A stretch of 64,000 nucleotides of DNA from Mycteria americana. Its lineage: Eukaryota; Chordata; Aves; Ciconiiformes; Ciconiidae. The position numbers and the translations under genes are program-made. Under the pieces are notes generated by a model. The model had not been told where the DNA came from. It saw only the letters and a list, made by a program, of their open reading frames with translations, and did no database searches. How positions within the stretch are numbered: the stretch's first letter is position 1; every line of letters starts with the position of its first letter. This document shows positions 1 to 13,300 of the stretch, piece after piece. Location: positions 14,716,001 to 14,780,000 of the forward strand of contig NC_134373.1 of NCBI RefSeq assembly GCF_035582795.1, in the 5' to 3' direction.

Positions 1-3000
1 ATCTGGGTGATAAACTTTACGTCACATCTCCAGATGATTGCCCAGAGCTTTTAAATTCCTTCCGACTTTATCAGGATGGGGTCAGTGAGCACATGGGATG
101 AAATTTTGTAATGCTACAATTCAAATCAAAAAGGCTTCAGATGCAAAACTGCTGATAGTAGTCTTGGCTGTTCATATTAACAGCTGGTCAGGAAATGTTA
201 GTCCAGGCTCTGTTAACCTAGTGCTAAAGATGCAACCTTCCAACACGATCAAATGCCTTTTCTGGTATCACCTGAAAAAAGAAAAAAGTCAGCATATCAC
301 TTGACTTGGGAAGTCTCTATGTAGAATACATTTTTAAAGAACTTGCTGCTTACCAAGGCATAAATAATATTGATCTTGCTGAGTGAGCACAGTAAGACTG
401 GATCTTACTAGGAAAAAGAAAATTTCTGGATTTCAAAAGTAGTCTCTTATCTAACACTTATTTCAAGAATCCAGTTAGGTCCTGTAACACATGAGCAGGG
501 GGGTGTTCCTGGATATTCCTCACAGAGACCAACTGTTTACCATTTTAATAGAAAGAAGAATATTTCTGTTGCAGATGGAATATGAAGGAGACAAGTTCGG
601 GAGATACAAACATGGATGACTAATTTATGAAAAATTTTTGGCAAGGATGCTGTAAGAACACTGGCTATCAAGTTTACAATAGTGATGATCGTTACAGAAG
701 AGGAAACTGTAATATCAAATATTCAGTTTAACAGGAGGTTAAGCATAGGAAGACTAGTGTAGTTACTTTGGTAATAACAGGTGATACCAGTTGGGCAGCT
801 GGAGGCTGGCCTTGGGTGATGAAGGGTATAACACCATAGGGAGCAGGCAGCACAAACAGCAGAGTAGAAGCAGCCATTGCTGAACTCCGCTATCATGCGA
901 GTGCAGCAGTCAAGTATGATTACGATTTATTCATGTTACCAGCAGGCTCAGCCGTAGGCCAAGGTCCCGCTGTGCTCCCTGCTGTACAGACACAGGACAA
1001 AATGACAGATCTGTTAGAGAAATTTCCTTTTGATTTGCAATAGCAAATAAGTCAGCCAGCGCTGTAAATAACAGAAGAAAAATAACAGCTCTAGGAGGGG
1101 TTCCCAAGCACACTGCAGGTCTAAAAAGGGGTAATTACACAGGGGACATTGAACAACAGAACCTCATTAGTTGGCACATAACTAATCCACACAACCTGTA
1201 ATTTGCATGCAAAAGAAGGTGGTAGCCATTCTCTGTTTCTCAACAGGGGGTTAACAGCTAAGACAAAGCTGCACTGAAACTTCATGCCACTCATGTTTCC
1301 TTACTTTATATCATATGCAGTGTAAGTATGGATAATTTATACTTAGAAGAAACCTGGGAATTGCAATGAACAATACATTGCATTAGTATAACTTTTTTTT
1401 AATCACACATGTTTGAATACTCACTGATTCTCCACGTTCAGCTATTCTCAAAGAGCTCCTCTGTCATTAGTGTGAAAGAGAATATTTCTATATGAAGAGC
1501 TGTTAAAAATTTTTTTTATAATGGGACCATCTCTCGCTACACATCCCACCACCTAACAGCCCAGCAGCAACCCAGCATTTGGTCAGAAAAATAAGTGCTT
1601 GTCATTTATTCTGTTTCTTTAAGCTGCTTCAAATACCTTTTAGCGACTGGGGGGGGGGGGAAAGCATAAATGTCACAGTAATGCGACAAACACATAAGAC
1701 TGATTCAGGAAACAGAGCTGTGGCTCTAGATTCTCCTAAAACAAGCATCACTTTCCAAGCTGTAAGTCTAACAGAACAGGGTTTCCATTGCTCTTCACTT
1801 TCCTATCTTCTTTATTTCAACCTCATACTCTTCAGAGGAAGAGCTTTCTCCTGCTACTTAGTCTGTAGTTCAGCAGAGCCCTAAACCCAGCTTTCCCCTC
1901 CATGTACAATAGTGGAACAATGTACATATTTGGCACAACACTATTTTAGACACAGTAATATCATAAAAGAGAATGCAGTAAAAATGCCCCCTTTCCTTCA
2001 GAACCGTCACTCATTTACCAAGCTCTGCGTGCACATCATCATTACCTACTCCTCTCACCAGCAGTACTACACAAATGAACTCTTTTGTGTTTCATACGTT
2101 CCAGCACTACAAGTTAGAATATACACGGTAACTAGGATATACTTGCCAGCCCCCTCCCCTCACCATTGTGAAATGTTAACAGCAAAATCAAATGAAGAAA
2201 GTAAGATGATAAAAAGAATGTATCTTACCAATGTTCAGCAAAGAAGGGAAGGGAACACAGCTGTGCTGCTAATAGCAAACGAGTCAGAGGTTTTATTAAT
2301 TGCAGTTCAATTTGTATCCAAGTGAAACTTAGCATCAGTAATCTACTTCTGATTGCAAGAAAAGATTATTTTGAATAAACCACACCAGACTGTAATTTCA
2401 GAATTAACTCACTGTGTACTCTTGTGTAATTAACTAAGCATTCACAGCCAAAGGATTTTAGAAGTTGTTTAGTAGGATTCCTCAGCAACATTTAAACAAC
2501 TGCATGTAAGTCATTGTATACAAGATACTGCAGTGAGGTATTTTTGCCATCAGTGGAAATATTATGATACTAAAGGCTCCAATTATTCACCATATTGCCC
2601 AATTTATTAATAAGAGACAGAGAAGCAGCAGAAACATGCTGGTCAGTGATGCCATCTAGAACACATTTGTCAGCTGTTCTGATATGGATATACTTAGCAA
2701 GTAAAACATATGCCACCAGCAGAAAAAAAATGCTGCTTTTCTAATAGGCAAGCACTTCTAACTGTGGCTGTGACATCAGCCTGCTCCTTGCTAGCTCGTT
2801 TCACTCTTGTGAGTTAAAATGTAAAAACAGTGTCAAGAAAGTACGATGGGGTGGCAGGGGAAATCTTACTTAACTATGTACTTTGATTTATATTTCCTTC
2901 AAACTAAATACATGTTCACATCCCAAGGACTTGCCACAGCTGATCAAATACTTCCAAGTGGTAGGTTCTAAAAAAGCCAGATTGCAGCTATTCCAGTGTG

Positions 3001-3054
3001 ACTTTGCAAAGAGGAGGGAAGATATCATCACTCTTTCCCTGACCCACTTGCACA
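1..3054. other. Intergenic stretch, no gene recognised
   Basis: AT-rich unique-looking DNA. Open frames here are short and show no recognisable domain or credible splice pairing. There is a run of 12 G at 1649-1660. In mammals ADAM23 follows ZDBF2 in the same direction, so its promoter would be expected to the left of this window. I found no ADAM23 exon here. Confidence 0.5.
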
Positions 3055-3375
3055 TGCACAGGGGAGAAAAGGGCTGCAAGGGATCTCCTGAGTCATCAAG
3101 TCCAGCCCCCAGCTACCACTGGCTATTCCATCGCACAGTTCCTTTCATACATTGCATTTGAAAGTAATTGGATTTTTTTTCCCTTCTACTACCACTGGAA
3201 GGCTGTTCCAGAAGCTCATTGTTAGAATCACTAAGTAAATCTTCCTACTTCCAGCCTAAATTTATTCATGCCTAACAGAAACCCATTTGTTCTTGTGCCA
3301 ATGCTAGCATTAATAGCTCATTCCCCCTGCTGGTAGAGATGACCAGACTCTCAATGCTTACAGCATCTAAGTCCA
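3055..3375 (-). mobile_element. Old CR1 LINE 3' fragment
   Basis: Read on the minus strand, the part near 3070-3130 resembles the CR1 3' end (the stretch around the usual 'ggactagatgatctccagaggtccc'-like core). The part at 3180-3370 resembles the adjoining upstream CR1 sequence. It is diverged and carries no intact reading frame, so it is probably an old 5'-truncated insertion. Boundaries are approximate. Confidence 0.6.
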
Positions 3376-6300
3376 AGTGATGGGTGAAAATTTCATGAGA
3401 CTGTAGTTGAAAACATTAAGGATGTTATCTTCAGTACAGAGATGCCCAGAATAGCAAGGACTGCATTAGCTTGAGAAGCGGAAGGAATATGGCCATGCCA
3501 GTACAACGCATGCTTGAGCTACTAAACCTCACTGAGAAAAGGAACTTACCTAGCTACAGCTACTACTACTTGGAAGCTCGTTCACTGGGCATGGACATGC
3601 AGCATTTAAAGGTGTTATAGTTGCTTTATTTATGTTCACCCAAAAATAAAAATGAAAAAATTCTTCCTCCAATAATTTGCAGGTGCTGAGGCTGCTGCTC
3701 AGGTAAGAGACTTCTACATAGTCATGCCTTCTACACAGTCTTGCATTCAGCAGAGAGACCTGTGCTGATGCTGCTGCCATCACTGCTGTCATCCTATGCT
3801 ATAAAAGGTAAGTAAAAATGCTGAGAAGCAGCAGTGTTAGTCAGATGGGGAAAATCCTGGCATTTCCATAAAATGCAGCTCTACGAAACAGGAAAAGAAA
3901 ATAGAAACTGCTATATCCAATTAGGCATCCTGTCTTTTCTCCATAGACAAACTTGGACCAGTTTCCCTGCTCCTTCCCTAATTAGGCATAGGGATGAATC
4001 AGACATGAAACACACTATCCTGAAAGATTCCTCTTTGAGGATGTATCTAGGATTTGGCACTGACTCCTATAGAGAGCCTAAATCATTTAATCATAATTTC
4101 TCTAGAGAGATGGTCTGAATTTTTAAGAAAAATCAGTGCAAAGTGTTACCAAAGTGTTGCACTAAAGTCCTAGGGTGTCCCCGACACATTTGAGTTACTA
4201 AAATATATTTTTTCTCACATAAATAACTTTCAGTGTTGGACATGGATCACAAATTGGTGTGTCATCAGCCCCCCCACCAAAGACCTTCTAAACTAATTTC
4301 CTTACAAGTTTGATATACAACCAAAGAAAGTCCTCTTTCAGCTTCTCCCCACCAATCAGTCTGGACCTATGGATTCCCAAATTGTGAAGAGGTCATCACA
4401 GATTTGGTGATTCTCATGACCCATCTGCCAAAGACAGCATCTGGTAATGTCAACATGGTTGTTTTGTAACATTGCATCAAAATTATGCACAGATCCTAGT
4501 GAATAATTTGCATAATTTCTGCTGTTAATTCTTTGAGCAGATTCTCGCTTCCTAAGGAAGCTCCAGTAGATTTTCAATCTCCCAAAGCACGGAAAGAGGC
4601 ACAGCCCAATAATATTTTACTAGTTTACCAGACTCAAACTGCCACTGCCATAATGCAGCAGATAAAGCAGAAGTAGTAATACCCTGAAGTGTCAGCTTGG
4701 TACAAAGGCAAATAAGACCCCAAGAGTCTTTCCTGATGTCGTATGCACCCCTCAGTCTTCTTGCTAATTTTCTGGACAAAAATCTCAGCCACAAACCTCT
4801 AGAGCACAAAACCCCCCCAAGTCCTCACAACCATGGAAGTGGATACTCCTCTCTCATACCCACAGGAGCCACACACAGCCTGACCATGTGGATTGTCATG
4901 TCGAGAACCCACACTTGAGGGATGTGAAATTATGCCCTTTACCCCGCTGCTTCCATTCTTCCTTTCGCCCACATGAACTCACACTTAGTCACCCTTCAAA
5001 GATCTTATTATTTCTCTATATGCATATGTTCCCCATGATTTTCTGGAGTTGCTTATCCCACCAGTTAACTATAAGTTTAAACACACATTATTATTTGTTG
5101 TTACTATGGAAACATAGAATTTTTTTTAAGACTTCCTTGGAAATTAAAGCAGCATTATTTCATCCTGCATGGAGTATCTCTGTAAGCATATATGATTGAA
5201 AAAGCGCTAGTTTTCCTATACCACCCCCCTCCAAGAGCATGTTTATTATTCAAAACCCATACTTCAAAAATTACTTTTCCTATTATTACTTACAAAACTG
5301 CTTCTTATGGGGAATTAATTAATTTGCTTTTCTCTTAAATTCCATCCATATCTTATGGCTAAGAAACACTCCAACTTTAGCCATCTTTCAGTTTCTCATC
5401 CTCTTCATCCTGCTTTTCACATGTGGGTACCGGAAGCCCCATAAACAAAGAAGGAGGTCGCTTCCTTTCTCAAGACTGTTGCCTTGAGAAACCAAAGGCT
5501 TCAATGCATAATGATGCCGGAACAATTTCTTGCTGCAGACAAGCTAAAGTGGCATGGCAAAGTTGTCTATATGCATGCCTGTGCCAGCTACTGCTTGAAG
5601 CGAGAGCTCACCAAAAGCAGTTCAAACCTCCAATTAAGGTTTAGTTGCACCAACTACACTATCACAGTTACAGAATTTCACATAAATATTAAGAAAACTG
5701 TAGGAATGCATTAACTTGCAGCAGAAAATATTTGCTTATTGTAAGCAACTCCAGAAAATTAGCTGCTCCTATGTGTAGCTGAAAGGGACTAGTTTGCTGA
5801 TAATCAAAGCATTGCAAGCATAAAGTGCCTGAGCAGGAACCAAAATCAAAAGAAATCTCACCTCTGATTAAATCAGGTTTCAGACCAAATCCTCTTCCCA
5901 TAACAAATAGCATACACAAAACTTGGATCATGTGGCTGCAAAATAAAAATTTTAGTCACAGAATCTGGAATTATTCTTAATTTTTACTACTGTTCTCATG
6001 TGCTGATACTGCATGTGGAGTCTGGAGTGCAAAAGAATTTCTTAAATAAAAAAACAAATACGCTTCAACTGGTAGAGCTTGGTAGATTGAAGCATTAAAC
6101 AGCAGGGGAACATGCCCAAAGGTACAAAGCAGATTAATTGCACAGTCCAAAGGACAATCTGACCTCTGCAGGCCAAAGGCAGTTCAAGGCCCTTCCCACT
6201 GGACAATGTTTCCCTGCCTTTGTTTTTCAATATTATTTTAGCCCCATCCCAAAATTTATGTTGCTCTCCAACACAGTTGGATAATCAATGAAACTTCCAT

Positions 6301-7700
6301 TTACCAAAGAAATGCTGCTGAGCACAAAATGTCTCTTTTTCCTCATTCTGCCTATACATAAATTGACTTTTCTTGTAGAAGATAAACCTGTTTCTAAACA
6401 GCCACAACCATCCATTGATTTGGTGACTGTTTAAGAAATACAACAGTCTTTCACAACATTATACCACCTACAATCTTTATGGGGGAAATAACAATAGCTG
6501 AATGGATACGGACAAGGAGCATCACTAATAAAAACAAATCATGCTTAGAATGAAAGCAATGGAATCAGAATTATATCATCTCTTTTGCATGATTTTGCAT
6601 TCTTATAACAACAAGAAATCCATGCAATTCTATTTCTGCTTCAGGAAGGTTGGCCACTCAACAGTACAGTTCAAAATGTCAGCCTGTTTTACGATGGCTA
6701 AAGAATCACCCTATTTTCTTGACCCCAGTTGTTTTAAACTTGACTTCCCCACTCTACACTGCAGTGCAGTACCCAGACCAGCGTAAAATAGCACTGGTTA
6801 CCACCCAGGAGCTACCACGCTTGAAACCTCTCCCTAGTTTCCAAGTGTGGATACCAACTAAGACTTTCAGACTTTTCACATGACCTTGGATTCTCTGTGG
6901 TCCTATCTTCAGCAGTACAGCAACCATAAATCTGCCTTCATTGCTTTTTTAAGGGTTCCTTTTAGCAAATTGCTGGGCAGAGCTCACATGGTACCTCCTC
7001 TTTGCTGCTGGGCTACAGGTAAAGATGCCTTGTATTTAGTAATTCCTAGTGCCAGAGCAGCCCTTACAGATGTGGCCGTATGGTAACAGCCCTCCGTCTA
7101 GGCTTAGATAAGTACATGAATAGGTTTAAAGTGACATTTAAATGCTGGGTTCTGGAACCCTTTTTGGTCCCAGACATATGTGTAAAGGCAATGAGTTGCA
7201 GAGCCAAAACTAGAATCTGTACTGGAAGCACTAATGTGCTTATTCAGTCAGGGTATAAAATGTTATTTGGCTTATATGAGCTGTCATGCAGCTGAACTGC
7301 AGAGCTCAAATTTAAAATATTCATGATCATCCTAGCAATCTTCCCCCTGCCCCTCCAAGAGAGCAATGAAGAAACAGTCTTACATTTTCAGATGTAACTC
7401 TTTTACAGAGGGAACATCTTTTGTTGGGCTGCCAAGCCTGAGTCATCCCTACAGACTAATTTCTGGAAGAAGCGTGCACATAGGACTGACAGCTGATCAC
7501 AAGCTATCTCCTAACTTCCATAAAGATCTTATAGGTTTTAAAGCCACCTAGTAAAATTAAGACACAGTAACCTTTTCTTTATAGTGGCAAACATTAATAA
7601 AATTTGCTGTTGCTGTAGTTATGAAGAGGGAAGACTTTTTTTATTCATAGAACTAGGTCACTGAGGAAATAACGTGCTCACACAGCAGGGGAACGCTCTC
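3376..7700. other. Intergenic stretch, no gene recognised
   Basis: No convincing exon, RNA gene or repeat family was seen on either strand. Open frames of 60-100 codons occur at the density expected by chance and lack domain-like composition. Confidence 0.5.
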
Positions 7701-9250
7701 TGAGTGTGCGGATAGCATACCTCCCAGATTGATACCGTGGCTTGGACTGCCCCGTTTGCCTCCCAGCTGCTCCCACCGTGGTTCTGGCGCTGGACCTCAA
7801 AAGGCCCCCAGCAGCAGCAGCGACGCACGCCAGGAGCGATGGACCCCGAGAGCTTCTCCACCAGTACCGCCATGAGCAGAAATGGGACCTTCGAGTGGCA
7901 AGTGAAAAGAGTCAGCACAGAAGCTTTAGTAGCCGGTATGTTAGAGTATTAAGATGGCAAATAGTAGGTGGTAACAACTTCAACTTCTAAAAAGCACATA
8001 TATGGGGTAAATAGTAATCTTCCCTTTGGGATTTTTTTTGGCTGATGCCACCATATCAGCCAGAATGGGTCAGTATTGCCCACGTGAACTGCGGGCAGGG
8101 AGATCCTCCCAGCTGGCTCACTGCTGCAGAAGAGGTTGGAAGAGCACACGACTGCTGTCTCTCCAGAGGCTGGGTCGCCATGTGGCATCCACCTTCTGGG
8201 GACAGGCTTGGGCAGGGATGGGGGGGCTTGCTTCATGAGGGTCATCTTGGCACACTAAGTCCCTGGGTAAAACACTCCAAGAGTGTGCAGGGAAAAGGGC
8301 TAAGCACCATGCCCAAGACCTGCAGTGTTTGGGCCTGATGGTCTTTGCTGGAAATACAAAGACAAGGAGGCCCCCCGGTCACTGGCTCCCTCCCAACAGC
8401 CCAGGAGGGTCCCCACCACACGCTCACAGGTAGGTACGTGGGTCAGGCACCGAGCTGCTCCTCCGACCCCGCTGCCATCTCCAGGCTCTTCTTTGGAGGA
8501 AACCTCACTGCCAGGTGAAGACAGTGGTCAGCATCTCTCCAAATTCCCCGGCTCCCCGCTGTCGGCCAGATCAGGCACCAGCAGCCCCCACAGCAGAGTT
8601 GCTGTTGCAGCCAAGTTGCCTTTCACACTCGCTGCCGTGCTGAGTGGCGGGGCAGGGGCAGAGAAGGGCCTGATGGCCACGGCAATTGGGTAAGGGCAGC
8701 CAGGTCTCTGCAGGTGCCAGGGCAAGCACTGTATCCTTTTGTCTTTCCATCCCTCGGCTTCCCGTCATGTCGCTGTTGGAGTCGAGGCACCTGCGAACGA
8801 GGACTTCGGGTCAGCATTAGGGGTGCCTCCCCTCTTTGAACAGCTCTGGAAGTACGGGAGCTCTCTGGGTTGCTCTCGTGGTGGAGTGTCTGGGGTTTCA
8901 TTGAGCGATTTGCCCGTGTCAGGCAAGCAGCGTTTTTCCTGGCCTCTTTCTGGCTCCTCTGCTGCAATGCTACGTTGTCGTTTCGATGGAACTGCACATA
9001 ACGAGACAAGAAGTGCCAACTGCTCATCCGGTGACCCTCGTACCACGTCCTTCACCGGTCTCAGATGGCTGTGTCAGGAGGAGACACAGGGAGATCCTAG
9101 ATCCTTTGCTGCCTCCCCTGAAAATTGACTCTGTTTTGATGGAAGCAGCTGGAATCTCTTCCCACCTACCCTGCCAAACCCGACTTCCACACAGCACAAA
9201 TTCCCGGGTGGGATCTGAAGCAGGCTGACAGCAAGCCCTGTTACTTTTCC
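7700..9250. other. GC-richer block of unknown nature
   Basis: This stretch is clearly richer in G+C, and somewhat in CpG, than the AT-rich DNA on both sides. Overlapping open frames occur on both strands, as expected of higher-GC DNA. I do not recognise a protein family or a repeat consensus. A good Kozak ATG at 7839 and a donor-like site at 7936 sit at its left edge. It could be a promoter or first-exon region, a lncRNA, or an unfamiliar repeat. Confidence 0.4.
7839..7935 (+). CDS. Speculative first coding exon of an unrecognised small gene
   Basis: ATG at 7839 has purines at -3 and G at +4 (GCGATGG), follows a CAG-rich GC-rich leader, and opens a frame of 32 codons plus one base beginning MDPESFSTST. 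It ends at a donor-like GCCG|GTATGT (7935/7936). Phase 1 matches a strong plus-strand acceptor at 10065-10066 that leads into a long open frame. Joined, the two pieces make a 134-residue open reading frame. I do not recognise the product and assign no function. A chance pairing of splice-like sites is the main alternative. Confidence 0.25.
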
Positions 9251-10066
9251 AATTGACATTTGGAGATAGTAGAGATTTCTTACTTTTTTTCATTTTTACA
9301 GTAAAGATGTCCTCAAGGAATTTACATGGAAATCTTTCCATTACCTTCCCCAGCAGACATTTCTGCCCCAATATGAAAGGCAGCTGAATATCTAGAAGGC
9401 TCTTTGCTCAAGGCACAGAATAATTAGCATACCTTGTGCCAGGAGGGAGAGGATTAAACTCTCCCCAGCCATCTGCTGAATGTGCCTTGCCAATGTCAGA
9501 AGAGCATTTTGCTATATAAACTGCACAAAGCAGATATCCATATACAATTTTGAAATTTAGTAATTTTCCATTGAAAATAAAATCTGGTTTTGCGTAGTGC
9601 AAAAAGGAGAAGTGGAAATGCACCACCGCATAACAAGACACAGAGAGTGATGTTATTGAATCTTACATTTTAACTTTGGGCACACTGACACTAGCAGGAA
9701 AAAATGGCCATGTAACGCAAGTTGTCAGAGATTTCACAAATCACTTTCATGACATCCATCCTTGCTCAGCAAACACTTATGTGATTAACTGGCTGATTAG
9801 GAAAATTGGAACAGGCATGTGAGATAGAAAACAGAGACTTTGAAATTTATTTGGAGAAAGTAATGCTGTAGGGCCTAGGAAGAAGAGAAACCCATGTTCT
9901 CTCAACTCTCATTTGTTACACCATCCTTCACCAAAGTATTTTCAGTTACAACAACAGATAAGTTGTACTCTGCAGAAAAGTAATTCAATTTTCTGGTGGA
10001 TTTTGATATATTCTTGCATTATGTTTCATTGCAGCCTGGAGCAAAACAGACTTCTTTTTTTTTCAG

Positions 10067-10374
10067 TTGCCTACCAAGGAGGACGGAGCTCCAGTTCTGG
10101 AAGAGCCTATGTCTCTCCTCTCCAGAAGCGGAGCTGCTCAGAAGCTGGCACACATCATTACAGAGACTTCTCCATCCCTGACCCCGTTCCACTTGCCCAG
10201 GATTTAGAATTGCTGGGTAGCCGGTACATTGGTATCCTCCAGGCAAATCATGGAGAGCTCGGGAGTAAGGACTTCCAAATATTTAAGCCACAGCAATCCA
10301 CCAGCTATACCCCTACAGGTGGATCTTCCTCCTGTCAGGCCTTCAAGCAAAATAGGACCTCAGTGCTTCTCTAA
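10067..10374 (+). CDS. Speculative second exon of the same unrecognised gene
   Basis: A strong acceptor (T-rich tract then TTTCAG, AG at 10065-10066) opens into a frame that stays open for about 100 codons to a TAA at 10372-10374. The predicted product is Ser/Gln/Pro-rich, with segments such as HHYRDFSIPDPVPLAQDLEL. No signal peptide, membrane segment or known domain is visible. A second donor-like site, CAG|GTGGAT at 10318/10319, could end the exon earlier. Splicing from there to an acceptor at about 11106 would stop almost at once. The same stretch is also partly open in another frame, which lowers confidence. Confidence 0.25.
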
Positions 10375-13300
10375 TTGCAGGCCCTTAATGCAAATAATAG
10401 AAGCGGCAGAAGAGAGAGATGACATATAGCCTACTGCCAACCCATGTCTTATGTCACGGCAGAAAATGCTTGCCAGTAAATTAAGCCTTAAATACCAGCT
10501 TTCCCATTGCTTCAATATTTATAGCCTACTAGCTGGACCCTGAAATATGATAAAAGCTTACCAAGAGCTGCTGAGCAGCCTCAGCATCCACTGATTTCAG
10601 AAGCAGAACATAAAGTACACTGTGAGGACCAAACCTGGATGGAGCTTTACACCTAAAAAGAATTTTTTCTATCTCTAATTTTTGTAATTCCTTTAAAATC
10701 CATACAACAGCTCTGTTATGCTTCATGCGCCTTGTCACAAGTACAAGCCTTCACGTTGGCACATTTTAAAAATAACCAGTGAGTAAGATCCTGTTCTCGT
10801 TTCTATAAAAACTCCCCTACTGATGATAAAAACTGGTTAATAATTTAACAAAGTAATCCGAGTGCTCTAAAAGTGGCACAGAGCCGTTTATATTTGAAGA
10901 AAGTGCTGAGTTATAGGAGATTAATCTGTGAGAGAGGACTATTATTTAATAAAGAAAACACTTCCAAAATCTTTTGCATAGTCTCCTAACATCACCTACC
11001 TATGGGTAACTAGGCTATTTGTTCCTTGTGCTGTCTGCTCTCATGTTTAGAGAATGGCTCCACTGAGAAAAGGCTAGCTACTTACAGACTAAAATATTAC
11101 TCCACAGGAAGTTAATGCAATTTGGCCCACGTAATCGAGAGCTAAACTCCAGCACTTCACTCAGGCCCCAAAGTCAGAAGAAAAGTCGGGCCCCTGCAAT
11201 ACAATCTATTGATCTGAAAATCGGAAAGAATTGGAGGGTTTGTGTTTCTTTTGTGGATTCTGGAAGGTTGCTTATCTTCACATTATCAAGGATCTCCATT
11301 TATATTGAAAAAAAATACTGATATTCGTTTCACGTTACCTAGGGCCTGATCCTCATAAATATCTAGCAAAGACTTGGACCAGCATCCAGGCCATTCAAAC
11401 CTCTGAAAGTTAGCCAGTGTGCATCTTGATTTGAAACTGAAGGTGGTCAAAACTAGTGAACATGTTTAGAATGTTTTTCTTAAGCATCTTACCTCACTTT
11501 TCCAACCTTTAAAACAAGCATAATACCAGTTTTAAGAAATATTAAGAAATAATATTTTTCTTAATATTTCTAAAAATATTAAGAAGTATTTTTAAGGATA
11601 ACTACTAATTGGAAAAGATGGAAAATGGAAAAAATAAATATGCGTTTTCTTTATTTGGTTAGTGCATCCCCACATCCTTCACATTTCATCTTGCAGATAA
11701 AGGTATAAAAATATTTTAAAGTGTTTTATGACTTATATCTATATTCCAAACTTTTAATAATTTAACAGGGTTCTTTTTGTTTTGCTTAATATATTATTTT
11801 TATTCTTCAGGCAAGTTAAATTTTATAAACCAAATCTATGAATATGGAATACCGAGCTTCTGGATAGCTGAAAGTGCAGCCTGAAAGAAAAATTACAGTT
11901 CCAAGGCATTTTCTAATTTGGTTTATAAATAGATGGCTTTGACATACCACTCACAAAAACAAAGCTATAGTTAGCTTGCCTGAGGCAGCTGCGCAGCTGG
12001 GAGAAGAACGTACGCTGGCAGCCTATCTGTGCAGTCGCCTGTGTTGTGATACTTGCTATCAAAACACCAGTTAAGAACACAGGAAGAATTAGCATTTTGG
12101 CTCAAGGCAGAGTGACAGGAAGCCGTCTTTGATTTTATGTTATCCAACTTGTAAGCCATTGAAGAAAATCAAGCTAAATAGATTCTTAACTGGAGCAGCA
12201 GGTAGGGAACTCTAATGCAACTAACCTTCTTGGGTAGACTCACGTGAAAATTGTTTCCTGTAGTGGTAAAGCCTTTTCACTGTTGATAACTGTAGAGCAA
12301 AATAATTTGTATATTTAAGTCAAATGAACAGCACAAATACTCTCGGAGTATAACTAGTGGGATGAATACCCCACAGAACGGCACATCCTGTTTGGGGCCT
12401 GATCCCGGCTCACGTCTGTCACTGGAGGTTGCTGCATCAACACCAGCCGATTTCAGCCCAACCATGCGGCTGAATATTCTGCTACACCTGCACCATTCTG
12501 GCTCTGAAACAGCACAAAACCTTCAAGATTTCAGCTGAAGCTCGGAAGTAGGTCCCCTTGAACTGACAGAAGCTTGCTGGTTTTCTCTTAAATTATTTGG
12601 GCTCTATCTTAACAGATTGATGCCCTATTGCCCTCCCTTGAGCGGAGCAGATATAGCAATTCTAAAGTTTATTTTGTTTTTATTAAATTCATGTATTCAA
12701 ACTGCAAAATTAGGACCCACATCCAAACTTTCCAAAGTCTCAGTTACTTCAACATAATAATTGATTTCAGACCCATCTTTCAATTAAACACTTTCTAGCT
12801 GACAAATAGGCCCAGTGCATGCACAAATATGAATGGATAAAACCTTGGTATCACACAGTGAATGCCATAAAGGCCTTTTATGCTATATACAACTTCTTTT
12901 TTTAAAAAAAAAAAAAAAAACAACAGTGTTTCCTGCCCCTTTACTTAATACTTCTAACGTTAATTTTCAGCATAGTAGACACATGTATTTTGCAATCACA
13001 AGAGAAAAATTCTATGTGTGTTAAGCCTGAAAAAGAGTAGGTATCCTCCCACACACTGCTTAAAAATGATCTCTAGACTTCTGAGATGCTACATGACCTT
13101 CACTTACATCAAGTGCATTAAGTTTAAACATTTAAATAAAAATAAAAACCACCACAACCTTTCCCCACAGAAGCATCCACGCTCAGCATACAAATACCGT
13201 CAGAATTCATCATTTAGAAACAAAATTTTCCTTCCTTGAAAGTACAAACCTAAGACAGTGATAGAAGTGGACTATCACTTATAAGCGTTAGAAACATGAA

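Noticed and set aside
8325-9371. Several open frames of 96-134 codons on both strands
   Set aside because: They overlap each other in the GC-richer block, show no domain, and no single frame has splice or start signals better than the others.
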